Below the pieces are notes generated by a model. It was not told where the DNA came from. It searched no databases and was given only the letters and a program-made list of their open reading frames with translations. Below, one piece after another: positions 1 to 13,536 of a DNA stretch of 64,000 bases (position 1 is its first letter; every line of letters begins with the position of its first letter). The stretch is taken from assembly GCA_033439795.1 (NCBI GenBank), contig JAUTDP010000010.1, positions 1,426,001-1,490,000 of the forward strand, in the 5' to 3' direction. The translations under genes were made by a program, and so were the position numbers. Source of the DNA: Sordaria brevicollis (Eukaryota; Ascomycota; Sordariomycetes; Sordariales; Sordariaceae).

Positions 1-3000
1 GGGCAATGAGGTAGAAACAAAGGACTGAAAACCCCCCAGCCCCAAAGTTTACTCTCCCACCAATTACAAAGTCTTCCAGCCATCATCTGTTTTTCTTACC
101 GGGCTTCCACGTGTGTTTTTCTTCAGTCCCTTCTCGCGTGGCCCCTAGGGCCAGTTAGGGGGTCAGGCTCCCACCTATCCACCTTCGCATAAAAATCATC
201 GAATCACCACGCAAATGCGGACATCGAAATTCAATCACCACGTGTCGATGAGTTTCACATTATGAGCATATCTCTGTCGTTTCGTTCCTCTGAGACCTGA
301 CTGGCTGGTTGGGCACGTGGAATCAGGTTTGGAGAATGAGAAAGGGGACACTACTTGACAACTGGCGATTCTGGGGAATCACAGACCAGTATTCCTTGTA
401 TGACGAAGAGCACAGGGGAGATGTCGCTACCTAATGACTTGGCCCAACGTTTTGATTATTTCATTTCCTCAAAGGAACGAAGAAAGTGTCCGGGTAGAAA
501 AGGGCCGAAGATGTGAAGTATCGACATACGTCAAGAAAGACACCAGCGGCAACGATAAGCAAAAGAAACATAATATGGCAGCTCGGAGATGAAGCGGCCA
601 CCATCATATTACACCTCTCAGGTCATGAAGAAGTTGTTATCGCCGTGTCTGGATTCTTGGAGATGAAGAAGCCGAGGGAAGAAATTGATTGGAGGGTCAT
701 CGTCTGGTGTGTGATAGGCTTACAACCTCTGGCTCTTCTGGGTGACCGGCGAGTCGGGTAGTCGGTCATTCGGTGATTTCGGAAACGCCAGAAAAACAGG
801 AAAACAAGATATGATGAGGAGACGGAAGACAGCAAGCAACCGAACCGGCATAATCATTCAACGTCATGCAAATTTGACGTCCAGTCGGGTTCCGGATACT
901 GGACGGATGTCGGATACTCAACGGATGGAACTATTCTTGCCTTCACTCCCAACGGTGTATTCGGGTAGGTAAGTAACTCCATTGTTCTACCGTTTCTCTC
1001 CCGTCCTGTGGCCCGAGCCTCGATCACCTACCCATTCGTATTTGTTCGTCTCACTATGTTACGGAAACTTTCTTTCATTTCTGCTTGTTCTTGTGTCGGT
1101 GGTAGACGGCACATCAGTCAATGAGTGTAGCCCACCATGGCAATTATTATTAGTTAGCTAGTTTGTCGAATTTTACTTCGGCGCCGACTTTGCTTCTCAA
1201 GTCCGTCGTGACCGAGTGAATAATATGGCTTACCTACCAAGGAAGTGTAAGTCCTAGACGGTGCCATCTGAACAATGAATACAAGCGCCCATTCACTCAC
1301 TCTTCTGAATATTGAGAAACTAAAACTAGAAGGCACAAGACCACCCACAAACAGATCTCTAACGCGCAACTGTGCCGTCTAGTCGAGTAGTAGTTGTTTG
1401 GTACGGTCCCGCGAGCCCGGCGAGAACCTAGGTCCTAGAGGCAAGTACCTCTAGGTCGAGATTCGAAAGGTCGAGGGAATTTTATTGAGAAAATAGAACG
1501 GAAGTTGTGAGGAGCTGTATGCCACAGAAACAATCCTACGCTCGGCGTGGTCGGGCAAGAGGACTCACTGGAGGTACCTAGACGGCGGAGTTCGAAAACC
1601 CATCGGTTCCGAGCGTTCAGCTTCTCTTGATTTTTGGGAATAGAAAAGAAATAGATGATTGAGATCATCCTTCGGTTTAAGAAGGAAAACTTTAGGTCAT
1701 ATGCAGGACCCGAGGTTGACATTTGTCAACTCGAGATCTCTTGACATGTGTCAGTTTGACAGACAGGAGACTCGAATGCTAAAAGAGCCAAAGCTCGACA
1801 GCTCGGGTCATGATGGTCTCGCCCATCAATCCACTGGGAGCAATCGAGCGGTTAAGGAAGGTCCAATCCCTCTGGGCCGTTCCATCGTTCTTTCCTCCAT
1901 TGCTCAAAAAGTAGAGCGGAATAGAAGTCAGGAACGACCGATCCACCTTTGTTATTCCTCACCCTGTCCGGGCCCACTAGTGTACTCTCCGTAGTGCCTT
2001 CCTTCTTGAATTATGTTTCGAATGATGAAGCTTTGCATGAAGTTGCGGAAGTCGCGACTCAGATCAGGTTTGCTTTCCCATTTTCATGTTGGTGTTCTGG
2101 ACCTTAGCAAGTTTTTTTTCTACTTGTGTAGTCACTGGCAATGCTATCTCTACATCATATATCATGACACAACCACGGTAACAATACTTGAAGCAGAATC
2201 ATGGCTGGTTGAGCATGGAAGCAATACTCCATTCCATTCACCAAACCTTGTCTTCCAAGGTGTCAGCCACGTAGCTTCACCTTTAGAGGGAAGGCAAATA
2301 CCTAGAATACATCCCAAATTGATCTCATGGGGGTTTCCTGGTCATCGTCGTTTCATTTTGACCTACCTTTGCAAGTTTCAAAATCAGCTCCCGTTGAGAT
2401 TTCGAATGAGAGGGGGAAGTGCACCAGACGAGCGTTATTGTCCACGACCTTTGGAGATTTCGGCACACATGAAAGTTGCACAACTCAACTTCACACCACA
2501 GACCTTATGATCGCCCTATCGGTTATCTCGGGAGCTTGGGTCAGTGGTCTGACACCACGAGCGAGCAGGCCATCAGAGATGGTGGAGGGGGCGTCAAATC
2601 TTTGTTGCCGGACACCGAACGGACAGGACACTGGACGCCACACATCCATCCATCCGCAGCAGCGGCTCATTGGTAGGAAGTTTGGAGAGAACACAACAAA
2701 CAATCTTCGTTCCACGACTTTAAACAAACCCGAATTGCATCAGTCTTGGAGAGCATAAGATGTTTTTTTTACTACAGAGGAAAAAAAGAAGATGCTGATG
2801 ACACACCTTATCGGCCGTCCGTCCGTCCAAGCTGAAGTAGGTCCGATAACTGACTTGACCCTGAGCAACCCAGTGACTGACTGAATACGAATAGGAGTGA
2901 GGAGTAGTGTAGTCAAACACAGTTCCATATGCTGTGCCTCCGGAGCACAACAAAACAAAGCGGCAAAGGACTGTGCATGTTGTGTATACTCTATGACCGT

Positions 3001-4300
3001 TGTATAAGAGAGGAGGCGGACCGGACCAAGACTAGACTAGACTGGACTTGGAATGTCTACAACTGAAAGACAAAATGTGTCTGTGGCTTGGGCCCTCGCT
3101 GTTTAACACTTTGTGTTGCTGTGGTTTGCCTACTTGGAGATCTGTAGTAAGATGGCGTTTCCTGATATCTGCGTTTAAGACTTGATTATCGAGAGAACTT
3201 TAGGAGTGAATTTGCCATGGGTTCGTCAGTATTGATGATGGAATTGTTATGTCAGCCTTTGTCACGAGAACCGAACTTGAGCAAATGCCGTCTGGTCTGT
3301 CAATATCATCGAAGCCTATTTTGAAGTGATTGATTAAATAGTCTTGAGAAGCTTGATACATTGCCTTGTAAAGCAAAGACAGCGCATATGAAATGCTTCA
3401 TGTCTGAAACTGGCCGCTGAGAATGCTCACCTCGGCGTTTCATCTTTGAGAACTGACAAGATCCATTAGATCTCTGGAGATCCTAGGTATTACTGACAGA
3501 TAAGTAGCCAAATACGCGGCCGTATTGAGCGGGCCTTTTCAGGCGGCCACCCGTTCTGACCATCGCCCGGATGCTTGGTGTTGCGCACTTGCGATGACCC
3601 CAGAGCTGCCTAAGAGCCTCAAGGACAGAAGATCGATACGCAGCATATGGAGGCCATGATGGATATTGCCAGGGTAGAAGGCGCGCGCTATAGTAAACTT
3701 CAAGTTCTGTATACTTGCGATTATAAGGGAGGTTGGGTCCCGGGCGCGGGCTCAAATGAGGGATTCGAGTGTCGTCAACAGTAGCCAATCGATGCGAAGG
3801 CGTCTATAACTTTTCATCCAGGGCCCGATAGGGAAGACCAGGGGAGATCAACCAACAGCAGTGGTCGGTAGTTGATTTTCTTTCTTGCAGAGATTTAAGC
3901 GCATCATCAGCCGCGCGCCCGTTCAAGAGTTGGTCGGTCCTGGACAAAGGAGGTTCCTCGTAGGCCCGGGAAGGCGGCCTCCCTTGGGATAAAGTACGGC
4001 TGCAACCGCAAACCAGGCGAACTAACCGACAGCCGCTTGGCTTTCTGGAACTTGCAGGCGTCTCGATGATAGCAAGCATGAAAAATGGATGGTCTTTGGC
4101 AATGACAACTCAAACCCATCTCTGGCGCGCGCTCCAGGTAAGGGCCCGTTTAGACGCGAAGAAGAACACCGGCGAGGTTGGGAATGCCAAATTTGCATAC
4201 CGAGACGGATACTGGCGTTTCGAAGGAAAAACAGAAGCGTCTTTCTTGCAATGGAGACAGACGGCTAGTTGGCGGTTAGGTGGCGCGGGAGAGATGCATA
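1..4300. other. Intergenic, no supportable gene
   Basis: No reading frame here has an ATG start together with recognisable domains, splice signals or low-complexity features typical of the real genes in this window. The open frames are short (below 170 codons) and overlap one another on both strands. Short palindromic motifs of the TACCTCTAGGTA type occur (for example near 1445). Non-coding transcripts cannot be excluded from sequence alone. Confidence 0.6.
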
Positions 4301-6414
4301 TATAGAAGAGAGTGCAAAGGCGACGATACGGGAACGGGAATAGCATCGCCAACATCATCGGCTTTTCTTTGTCGCTGTTTCCCTTCGGAGTCTTGGAGTT
4401 TGGTGCCTTGCTCTTCCCGTTTCAACTTCGCACTTCTGCCTGGTGGATTGGACTGGTTCCTTCCTTCCGTCTCTCATCTTTATGGTTTCAAGTTTTTTCA
4501 GCCTTGCTCTTTCCATTTTTATACCAGCTCATCTCCCTTGGCCTGACCCGTCATTTCGTCTGCCGAGACTTCCACTTGATTGAATTTTCTCAAGTCGCAC
4601 CTTGCCGTCTTCGCCACGACAAGTCACCTGAAAACGAGAAACCTCATTTCGGGAGATCTTCCGCTTGTCGACCACTTCCGTTCTGTTTTCTCGTCACCCG
4701 CAGATATCTAACTTACCAGCAACACGGTTGTCAAGCTGACGGAAAGTGCAAAAGCCACTTCCGGGCAGCACTTCCACCACTTCCTTGTGATCATCGTCAT
4801 CCTTTGCTGGTGTTGAGGTTCTCCACGTTCAGTTGCTCTTGTCGGTACGCTAGCACGCGGTAAGCCCCTGGCCAATTAGCGGCGTCGGTGACCCCCTGTG
4901 CTAAGAATATGAGCTTAGCGCTCTGGTGCTGCAGGTTCTAGCACAACACCACCAATCACATCGCGTGTCTCGCCGGCACACCCATCTCTCCAACTCAGCG
5001 GTTGAGGTACCTTCTACCGCGGAACACGGACGGACGCCATCACGATTTCACCTCACGGATCTCGCATCGCAGCCCAGCACCGCTTCCACTTGGCCATATC
5101 CCGAGCTCGTGGCAAAGACAGCGGTTTCGTTTCTTCTTCCCGTCTTTGCTCTGGAAGACCCAAATCACAAAGTCGACGGGGCCTTCCAGTCCACTCGGAA
5201 ACTCCCCCTTGGGAATCACCAACTTTTTAGACAGTCGATCAAGAGCCCAGGCGACGCATCTACACCCAGTGTTCTTCACGTCTTCCTCGTCGGATACAAG
5301 TATTGGACCTTGCTTAGGCGCTTCTACTTGTCGAGGCACACAGAACTTCAGAGCCCGATTCTGTTGACTGCGCAACTGCGTGGAAGACTAAGGTATCTCC
5401 AAGTTTATCCACTGGACTTGTGTAAGTGCTCCATCGTCTTTGCCTTCCACGATACCTTCACCAATCCCCTCCTACGTACCCAGACCAAACAGACCAAGCG
5501 AAAGCTGCCAGCGCACCGGACAGAGGAAAAAAAAAATCAAAAGTGTCTTCTGGGTGTAAGCTGCATCCAGCGTCACACTAAAGCATACGGCCACCATCTC
5601 AGCACATTTTCACAGCCGCCTTGTCAAGGCCCTGTCAAATCGCTTGCCGCCGTCGTCCACATTCAACCCCCCCTCTGACTGGCTGGTCCGCGCTTGGCTG
5701 CAACTTCACCAACTTCTTCTCTCAATAACCCTCTCATGTCTTGACAAGTTGCTGCTGGTGGCGTATAGCAGCACATAGCACACTTTCTTTCCCGCTTCTC
5801 CTCTTTTCACCTTGATCCTCCCGTCCGTCTGTCACTGTGATTCGAACCGACTCCCTGGACTCGAGTTAACAAACCATTCTCCCTAGAATCCCTAGCTTCA
5901 ACCACCCCCACCTGGTCTTCACAACGGGCCTGGCCAATCATCAGACTCTGACAAGTCCTTGCAAGTCCTTGCCCGGCCTTCCGCTAGCTCCAGGTGCTAA
6001 AGAAGAAGAAACAGCGGGAACCCTGGAGCCAACCCTGCGCTGGAGCCAAACCCACTGCTCTGGAAACGAACACCAAGAAGGGAAGACCAGCATCACACGC
6101 CGGGGTGTTCATCCTTCTGCTGCCGCGGGGATTTGTTTCTAGCTTCGCTTGTTTCGAGTCCGACTGCTGAAGCACACCCTCGTCTATCGTCTACCCCTTC
6201 ACATCTTTACCGCTTCCGGGGCCCTCACTTTGCTCAACCTTCTCATATAACCGTTTGCCCACCACCTCCTGCACGTTTCCTGCACTCTTTCCCCTCCCCA
6301 CCTACCGGCTCTCCTCCTCCATCGCTGTAAGGCAAGTCAACCGGTGGCTCATCCTCAACAAAATCAACACTTGTCAGGCCTTCCATATCGCCAGCCTATC
6401 AGACCATCATCAAC
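4300..6414 (+). other. Pyrimidine-rich upstream region / possible long 5' leader
   Basis: This 2.1-kb stretch is strongly C+T-rich on the plus strand, a feature typical of fungal promoters and 5' leaders, and it runs directly into the ATG at 6415. The pyrimidine bias removes stop codons, so several long open frames arise by chance. The longest, 4926-5678, has no ATG at all. Where transcription starts, and whether a 5'UTR intron exists, cannot be told from sequence. I infer promoter plus leader of the 6415 gene. Confidence 0.45.
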
Positions 6415-7449
6415 ATGTCTACCAAACCAGTCTTGAAACTGTCGACTCCGGTCACAGCCAACTTCCCCAACATTCCTCGACCAACAGATGAGCTCCGCTC
6501 TGCTGTCACACTTCCTTCGGCTCTATCAGATCGCACTCCTCTGTCTGCCATCTCGCGGACATCAGCCTTCCGCGATCCTCTCTCGGCGCTTCCTTCAGCA
6601 GGTCTTCCTTCTGCTGGACCATTCAGCGCAACCCTCAGGGCGGAACACGATCTCCAAAAAACACCCATCACACCACCTGTCGCATACCTCGACTTTCTGA
6701 AGTGCATGCAGCTCGTTTCCCCAAGTCTCGCCTCGCCACCGCAGACAGGAAAGGCGCTTCTAAACCGGACGAGCACTGCCAGCAGTCTCAGCACCAGCAG
6801 CACCAGCAGCAATGACTCGGAGTCTTCGATTGACTCCGCCATCATGGACGACTCAGAGAAGGACAAGGAAGCACAGATCGAAACCGCGCCATCAACAGCT
6901 CGCTCAGATGTGAGCGGCGAGCCCGAAATCAAGGTCGAGGCCGAAGAGAAAGAGGAGAAGCAGGACGACAAGGAGGACGACAAGAGCGAGGATGTCGACA
7001 ACGAGAAGCCAGAAAAGTCCAGACCAGCACCCATCACCATTTCTCAACCTCCGACTCCCCATAGCTCGCTTTATCCCATGTCAGCTCCTGCCACCGGCGC
7101 TGCGGTTTTCCCAAGCACCAAGATTCCCCCATCACCTTGCATCTCTACTTCCGCAATCTACTCGCCACGAACACCACTCAGTGCGGCATCCGTCCGGTCG
7201 CCTTTTGACTGGGAGGCGGCGCTAAAGTTGAGGCGATTTGCCGAAGTTTCCAGCCTCAAGCGCTCTGCGCCATCTGATGCTCCTGCTGTCACCACCCCCA
7301 CTTCTGTTCCCGTCGCAAAAGAATCACGAACTAGCATACGCCACATCCGCGAAGTCGTTACAAGAACAGTGACCTACACACCACGGATGGCGCCTGCGCC
7401 CAAGGGAAAGCGAAGAAAGATTGATGCTGATACTGCGATCAAGTCATGA
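6415..7449 (+). CDS. Unrecognised Ser/Pro/Thr-rich protein with acidic centre
   Basis: A single-exon frame of 344 codons starting at an ATG in good context (TCAACATG). I do not recognise a family. The first 85 residues are a Ser/Ala/Pro-rich stretch with repeated Pro-Leu-Ser and Ser-Ala dipeptides and the segment TPPVAYLDFLKCM, which looks like a conserved fungal patch. Residues about 120-145 are a Ser/Thr tract. Residues about 160-200 are very acidic and lysine-rich (KEDDKSEDVDNEKPEK). Proline-directed sites (TP, SP) are common. The C-terminus is basic (KGKRRK near residue 333), which could be a nuclear localisation signal. No membrane segment or signal peptide is visible. The composition suggests a largely disordered, possibly nuclear and phosphorylated protein, but that is inference. 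The C-terminal segment FDWEAALKLRRFAEVSSLKR may be a short structured helix. The coding call rests on length, ATG, codon regularity and low-complexity style matching fungal proteins. Confidence 0.75.
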   Translation: MSTKPVLKLSTPVTANFPNIPRPTDELRSAVTLPSALSDRTPLSAISRTSAFRDPLSALPSAGLPSAGPFSATLRAEHDLQKTPITPPVAYLDFLKCMQLVSPSLASPPQTGKALLNRTSTASSLSTSSTSSNDSESSIDSAIMDDSEKDKEAQIETAPSTARSDVSGEPEIKVEAEEKEEKQDDKEDDKSEDVDNEKPEKSRPAPITISQPPTPHSSLYPMSAPATGAAVFPSTKIPPSPCISTSAIYSPRTPLSAASVRSPFDWEAALKLRRFAEVSSLKRSAPSDAPAVTTPTSVPVAKESRTSIRHIREVVTRTVTYTPRMAPAPKGKRRKIDADTAIKS

Positions 7450-10400
7450 AATCATCAAAATCATTTACGGTGCTGGTCATCACCCACATCACCATCGCCA
7501 CACCACTACCATGGCAGAGCAACCTGCCTGGAGCAGTGGGACCACAGTAAATACTACAACATATTAATCAACAAACCGACAATCCATGCTAGCTTAGAGG
7601 GGTCAGGAAGGAGAACCAAAAAAGAGGGGGTGTGGTTTGCGCAAAGCTACGGGTTGTCAATCATGAATGATGCACAAATCAAGGAGTCAAATGGAGTTTA
7701 TTGGCGTTGCTGGCGGCGTCCACCACTACGGGAGTTGGGTTGAATTTTGCGGTCCGAACGGCCAGGTTGGAACCTGAACCACGATACCACAGGAGGAGTC
7801 TTGGCTTGGCTTTTTGTCAGCGAATCTTTTAGAGGGAATCTTGTTAAGCATATGGATGGGTTTCTGAAATTTTTCGTGCGAGAATGAAGAATAGTCAGGG
7901 TTTTGGATACAGCCCAAACCCAATTTTGCATAGTCACTCAATATGAAATGGCGGCGACAGCTATCGTCGGGTCTTGAACACATATCAGTCTCCATGTTTG
8001 ATCAGCTTGTCTGTCGATGATCCGTTTGCCTTTCTCACTGTTTGTTGACGGGTTGCTACCCCGCGAACGGGCAGAAATGGCCGCCTCGATGGCCGGACTT
8101 GTGAGCAGGTCGGGATCTTGGAGGCCTGGCGTGTAGAAGGTACGTACTACGCTGGGCGACAAAACATCACGAGAAATCACATTTTTCAGAGCCCTGCTCT
8201 CCACTCATAGAGCGCCTAACAACACTCAACTGACAATGGCAGATGACCTGGAAGAGTAGCAATATTTGACAAGGAACATTATCGTGTCATGTCGATAACA
8301 TCTATGCTATGGCATAACTCCATGGTTGTGAAATTTGATCGTACTGCTAGACCAGCCTGTTCATTTCATGTCTCTCCGGGCATCATGGGACCGGGATTTG
8401 TTCAGCGATAGTAGAGTATTCCTGTCATTAGCGATTCAGGCTTTCATTGTGGTTATCGTCAACACTTTCTACCAAAAAGCCCTTTGAGGCCTAACTGTCT
8501 ACTACTAATAAAATTCTCCTCGTGTACTTCCAGCAGTTCAGTTCACCACCACCGACCAGCACCTCCAATCTCCCAACCACTTCACTTTTCCACTGCTTTC
8601 CCACAATCCCACTTGCTCTCTCTCTCTTCCTCTGCAATTCCAACTGGCTCTTCTGACAGACTTGCCCAAAGCTCGGCGCTTAAACCCATGCCCTTCCACC
8701 AAAACCCCTGTCTGCCGTTGTCGTGCAGAACGGGGTCCATCCCTCCCTGGTCACCAATGATTGATTACCTGGAACCAAGGCAATGATGGCATTGGCTGGG
8801 ATCTGGGGTGAGGGTGGATTCTGAAAGTGTGTGAGGGCGCTTAAATCCCTGTCTTTTGACTTGTTGGACAGGGGATAGGTTCGAGGAAAGGGTGGGACTG
8901 TGGGACTGTGGGACAGCGGTGGGTGATTGGTGAGACGTCACGGCTCTTGTTCTTCGCTGCGATGGATGATGGTTGACACTGAAGTGAAGAAGGGTTTTGG
9001 GAGTTTGGTGGGAGAAGTAGGTGTGGGATTGACTGTAAGGTGGAAAAGGTGGAAGGAACGGTAGAGAAAGTTCTATTTGATGAGGAGTTAAGGATATTAA
9101 ACTGGCGATGATGGACATGGCGATGTCGATGGTGTTGATTATGTACCTCTACCGACCATTATGATGGACGCTAGGGGGTGCGTCGCGAACTACTTGTTAC
9201 CAAGCATCAACTGACCGACAAATTCGAACTCATTCAGATGACATGGCCTACCTGAAAACACCAGGGCTGTGAATCGCCTTACTTCACCAGGTAAGAGTAA
9301 TGAACGAAATGTTTCGCAGTCTGCCTTGCCTAGGCAGTCTCTCCGGCGACGGAGTGTGATATCGAACCCTGCACCACCACCACCACACCAGGTGAAAGCA
9401 ACCCAGAGCCGAAACATGATCGATCGGATCACCTCAACCTAAACAACCTCACCTCACCCACCGAACATTCGTTCGTTCGGAACGAGCACGCACCCGAAAA
9501 GACTATATTTACGTATCTCGGACCAGGAAGCCCGGATGGTGATACCCGCCGGTTGCCCCGTTCCGCTCGGACTATCTACCCAGGGAGGGCGTGCTGCATA
9601 ACAGAATTTTTCGGCACAGTTGCCTTGTAACTGTGATGTTTTTGGTGATGTTCGTGAACTGTGGATTGGATGTCGAAGACACGCCAAGGTGAGGAAGCCG
9701 GACTTATGCTGTCCCTTTCGGTGTGGATGTTTCGGTCGACATTCCCAGCATGACGTTCGGCCACTGTTTTCCCAATACAGAATCAACGGTGTGACTGGCT
9801 TGTTATTTCCATTCAAAGGAAAAAGCCAAGATCAGCGCGCCCGGAACGGCGGAACCAGCTTCCCCAGCCTGGCATTCCCCAACCCTCGAAGAAGGTGCTT
9901 GCTTCGGTTTGCCGTGCTTGCATCCCACAATCTCTTGAGAGCAATGGTAGGTGTTCATGCACGTCTATTTAGAGGTCGGAGGAGTCGCAATCGAAACTGT
10001 GACCTCTGCGGCAAGCAAATATGTGTAAAGTTGCTATATTTGACCCTCTTAGTCAACCTATAAGAAGTCCATGGCGTGAACTATTCTCAATGGTTAGTTC
10101 TGTTTTCCTTGTAAACGCAGACAAGGTAAGCCGGACGGGCAAGAAAATGTGAAACACTGGTCGATCTGAAACCGAATCTAACTGCAAAATAGTAAGACAG
10201 GGGTTGGTTGAGAGTTCGGTCATGATGTGGGAACTGGGAGAAGCGTGAAAGTGAGATGAACTTGGAGCGTAACACGACGCTGAACGGGGACGGAGACGGG
10301 GACAGGGGACGGAATGCGGAATTGTGTGCGCGCGGACAGTGTGTCCATTTCATTCATCTCATGGGTGTTGGTGGTGGTGGAAAGACCAAAGAATAATCTG

Positions 10401-10832
10401 AAACGCACAGTTTGATACCACCTGGGGTAGCAGAAGGTGGTGAAATGGGTCGTGCTATTTTTGGCACACATATGTTGGATTGATTGATTGATCACCACAA
10501 CTCTCCGCTTTTTCCCACGTGCGCGGCATTCGCAGCTTGACATCACGGAGTGTAAGCGTACGATAGTATAACCAAAAGAACCCGTGGTTGGAGAGAGCAA
10601 AAAAGAGCGTAGTATTATTTCTGGATATGTAGGGCGGGGCGGAAAGGTTTCTTCGTATGTAAAGTATGTGCGTCTTGACCACTGCTTTCATTCGATATCA
10701 TGGCGTTATAGACGGGCGATACGACCTGTGCCGGAAATGATGTTGCTATTTTGATATATTTAGGTAGCCGTAGCGGCGAGGAGGTTGGTGATGCTGCTAC
10801 TGCTGCCGCTGGTATCATGATTGAAGTGATCA
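7450..10832. other. Intergenic, no supportable gene
   Basis: This 3.4-kb gap lies between the 3' end of the 6415 gene and the 3' end of fan1. Open frames are all under 150 codons, lack domain features and overlap on both strands. It should contain the 3'UTRs of both flanking genes. I see no tRNA, 5S rRNA or repeat here. Confidence 0.55.
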
Positions 10833-13536
10833 TTAGTCGGTTGTTCTCACTTCCTTGGCCACGGCATTGCACAGCACGACCCGTACGCCCGCTCCCGAGA
10901 GAACATGGATCCACAGCCGTTGTGTATCACTGAGTCGGTCATTGGCGCTTTTGACTTCCACAAACATGACCTCCGCCTTGTTGTTTTCGGGCTTCTTATC
11001 GTTTTGATCGTCGCTTGACTCTTGAGGAGCAGCACGCCAGAGGATCAAGTCCGGCACACCACCCCCACGAGCCTTGTAATCTTGTGCGATCACCTTGCAT
11101 ATAGCGGCAAGAGCCTCACCCTCAAAGCAGGAAACCAGCTCGAGAAGATCCTCAACCTCGTAATCCCAGTTCAACCCAACAATGCAAGTGCGACGCTCGC
11201 GGTGCTGCTCGTTGACTCGATGAATGAGCTCACCAGCTCCACCATTGGATATTTCCACTAGCCGGTGGTTGATCTCGCTCGCCCTGGCAGGGTAGAAGGC
11301 GTCGGTATGCAGATCCAGTGGACAGGTTTGGTAAGCCGTTTGGAAGACATTCGGGACGAATAGGAACAGAATATCGCAGAACAGATACGCGAAAAGCGTC
11401 CGTAAGATCCCACCCTCGCTGTGATATCCTTTCCAGCCCTGGGTACGGTAGAAGGAGAGACACATCTCCTCTACACTGACATGCATGTGATCGCCCCCGT
11501 CGTCTACATCACCTAGCTCGTCAAGCCAGACTGTTTTGGTACTTCGCTGGTCACGACTTGCATCGTCACGGACCAGCTGTATTCCCTCAATGGTATGTTC
11601 TTCCGGATCTCGCAGTCTGGCATGGTCAAAGTTGTGCTGTTGGCGACGCGGAATGTTGAGTTGCTTTTCGAGTCTGATCAGACGCTTCTGTAAGTCGTAG
11701 TGATGTATCAGATGGCAGTTCGGATCCTGGAGGGCCGTCTCGCACGTCGAAAGCGCAACTTGTCTCCAGCGCTTCTTTCGGAGAGTTTTTTGAGCGTCGG
11801 ATAATCCGGTCGTGGGAGGTTGCTCCAGTTCCCACATATACCGCTCTTCCACGAGAGCCTTTCGCTTATACCAAGCACCACGTCGGGAAGGGTGAAATAG
11901 TTGCTGGTTCAGTAGCTCGTTGAGAAGATCATACTCCTCCTGATATCGATGAAGACGGCCTAGAGCCTCGGCAGCTTTGTGCACGATCCTTGTATAAGCA
12001 TGCCCTCCACTGAAACGGCGGAGATACCCTCCTTCGCCGAACTCGTATTCAGTGTCCTCCATTTTCTGTGCTTCGGTAAGCAGCTCTCTCCAACGAGGGG
12101 CTATGCCTTCGAAGATTTCCACGACCTTGCGATTTCCGTCTGCCCCCGGCGGCCCGTTAAATTCCAAGATGCTGTCAACTTCGAACTGGAGACGCATCGA
12201 ACGTTCGAACTCCAAGAGATGCCGCCGGGAGGGAAAGATGTTAGACGAGCGGCAGACTACATACTCGGGGAAGTTCCTCCTCGAGATCTTGGCCAAGATG
12301 ATAGTGGTCAGTGACTTTTCTGTCCATTCAGTGGACCGGTAAAAGACCAAATGAACACGTTCAAAAAGCTTGAAAACTTGCTCCGAGAGTCTGACAAGCG
12401 GGCCAGTGATGGCAAGAATCTTTTCCAAGAAATGGGCCTTTCGATTGGGGTCTTGCTTTGCTGAGTTTGGCTCTTCCGATGCAGAGTCCAGCGAGTTCAT
12501 CGAGGCGTTAGTACTGGACCGCCGTAGTCCAACAGACATAAGGCTTGACTGTTGAGAACACATTCGGCAGAACGCCTTGATCAGGTCCAGCTTATTCTTC
12601 CCCTGAACTTTGGCATCCTTCGCAAGGTTTTTGAGCTCTTCAAGGGACAGCAAATGCGCGGCTTGCTCGACCGTCTTGATGTGTGATGCCGAATCATCAG
12701 CAAAAGCAAACGTGTCGGCGAAAGCATGCTTCGGTTCTTCCAAAACACTTTCATCAGACTCCTTCGCGGCCTCTTCTTCTGGGAGCTCTCGAGACTCGAG
12801 TAAACTCTCTATGGCCTCCTCCACGTTCGATATATCGGGATAGCGGCTCAACCGCTCTAAACGGTGCCACGAGGCAGTCTTGCGCAAAAATAGACGCACA
12901 TATCTGGAAAGTGTCAGTCAAAAGTGGTCATATCTTGACGGGTGCTCCATACAAATACTGAGCTTCATAGCTCAACGCTCTCCAATTTTCAAACACACAG
13001 TTTTCCTTGCCGTCAAACAGATGCGCTTCGTCTTGCAGGACTGTGTCCAACGCAAGGTTAAAGGCGTCAACATAGATCGAGTTCTTTCCTCGGACCCATT
13101 TCCTCGTCTGTAATCGGGTTTCCGCGCTGACTTCGCTGTCATCGACTTGAGAAGACTTCAGCTTCTCGTACTCCTCTAGTACATCGTTAACCTTGACTTC
13201 GGGTAGACTATCCTCCAAGGCCGTATGGTAGTGTCCTGCTGGGGTATTTTCGGTAGCCTCGCCATCATCAAATTCAACAACTTCGGGGTTTCCATCTCGA
13301 GCGACAGGCGAGTCTCGAGTCTGAGCAGAGGTAAATGAATCCTCATCCTCGTCGTTGTCTAATGGCGTGGAGGGTTCATGGGCTTCAGTCCTATCTTCCT
13401 GTTTCACCTGATCGATCCGACGCTTCTTTGTCGGTGGCGTCTCAAATCTCTTGTTGGTGTTGGTCCACCCAGCTGCCAACACTGGACGAGTGTTGGCAGT
13501 CTGGGACGGTCTCGTCCTCTTCACAAAGCGGTCCAT
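10833..13536 (-). CDS. fan1: FAN1-type structure-specific nuclease (VRR-NUC domain)
   Basis: FAN1 is a nuclease that unhooks DNA interstrand crosslinks and cleaves 5' flaps in the nucleus. I read two exons, 13536-12953 and 12903-10833. The 49-bp intron has donor GTATGG, branch CTGAC and acceptor CAG, and the join restores AQYLYVRLFLRK across the junction. The product is 884 residues. The ATG at 13536 gives MDRFVKR; the frame extends further upstream but without an ATG. The N-terminus (1-150) is basic then acidic and disordered. A SAP-like helix-extension-helix is seen at about 279-309 (LSLEELKNLAKDAKV). The middle is helical, TPR-like. The C-terminal VRR-NUC domain carries the PD-(D/E)xK catalytic set: GVPDLILW with D813, and FVEVK with E844 and K846. 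No UBZ zinc finger is visible, as expected for fungal members. It diverges from sdc1 over 435 bp. Confidence 0.93.

Noticed and set aside
4926..5678. 250-codon open frame on the plus strand
   Set aside because: It begins with GTG and contains no ATG. It lies in pyrimidine-rich DNA where stops are rare in several frames, and it shows no domain.
6399..7040. 213-codon Ser-rich frame antisense to the 6415 gene
   Set aside because: Low-complexity shadow of the Ser/Glu-rich sense coding sequence.
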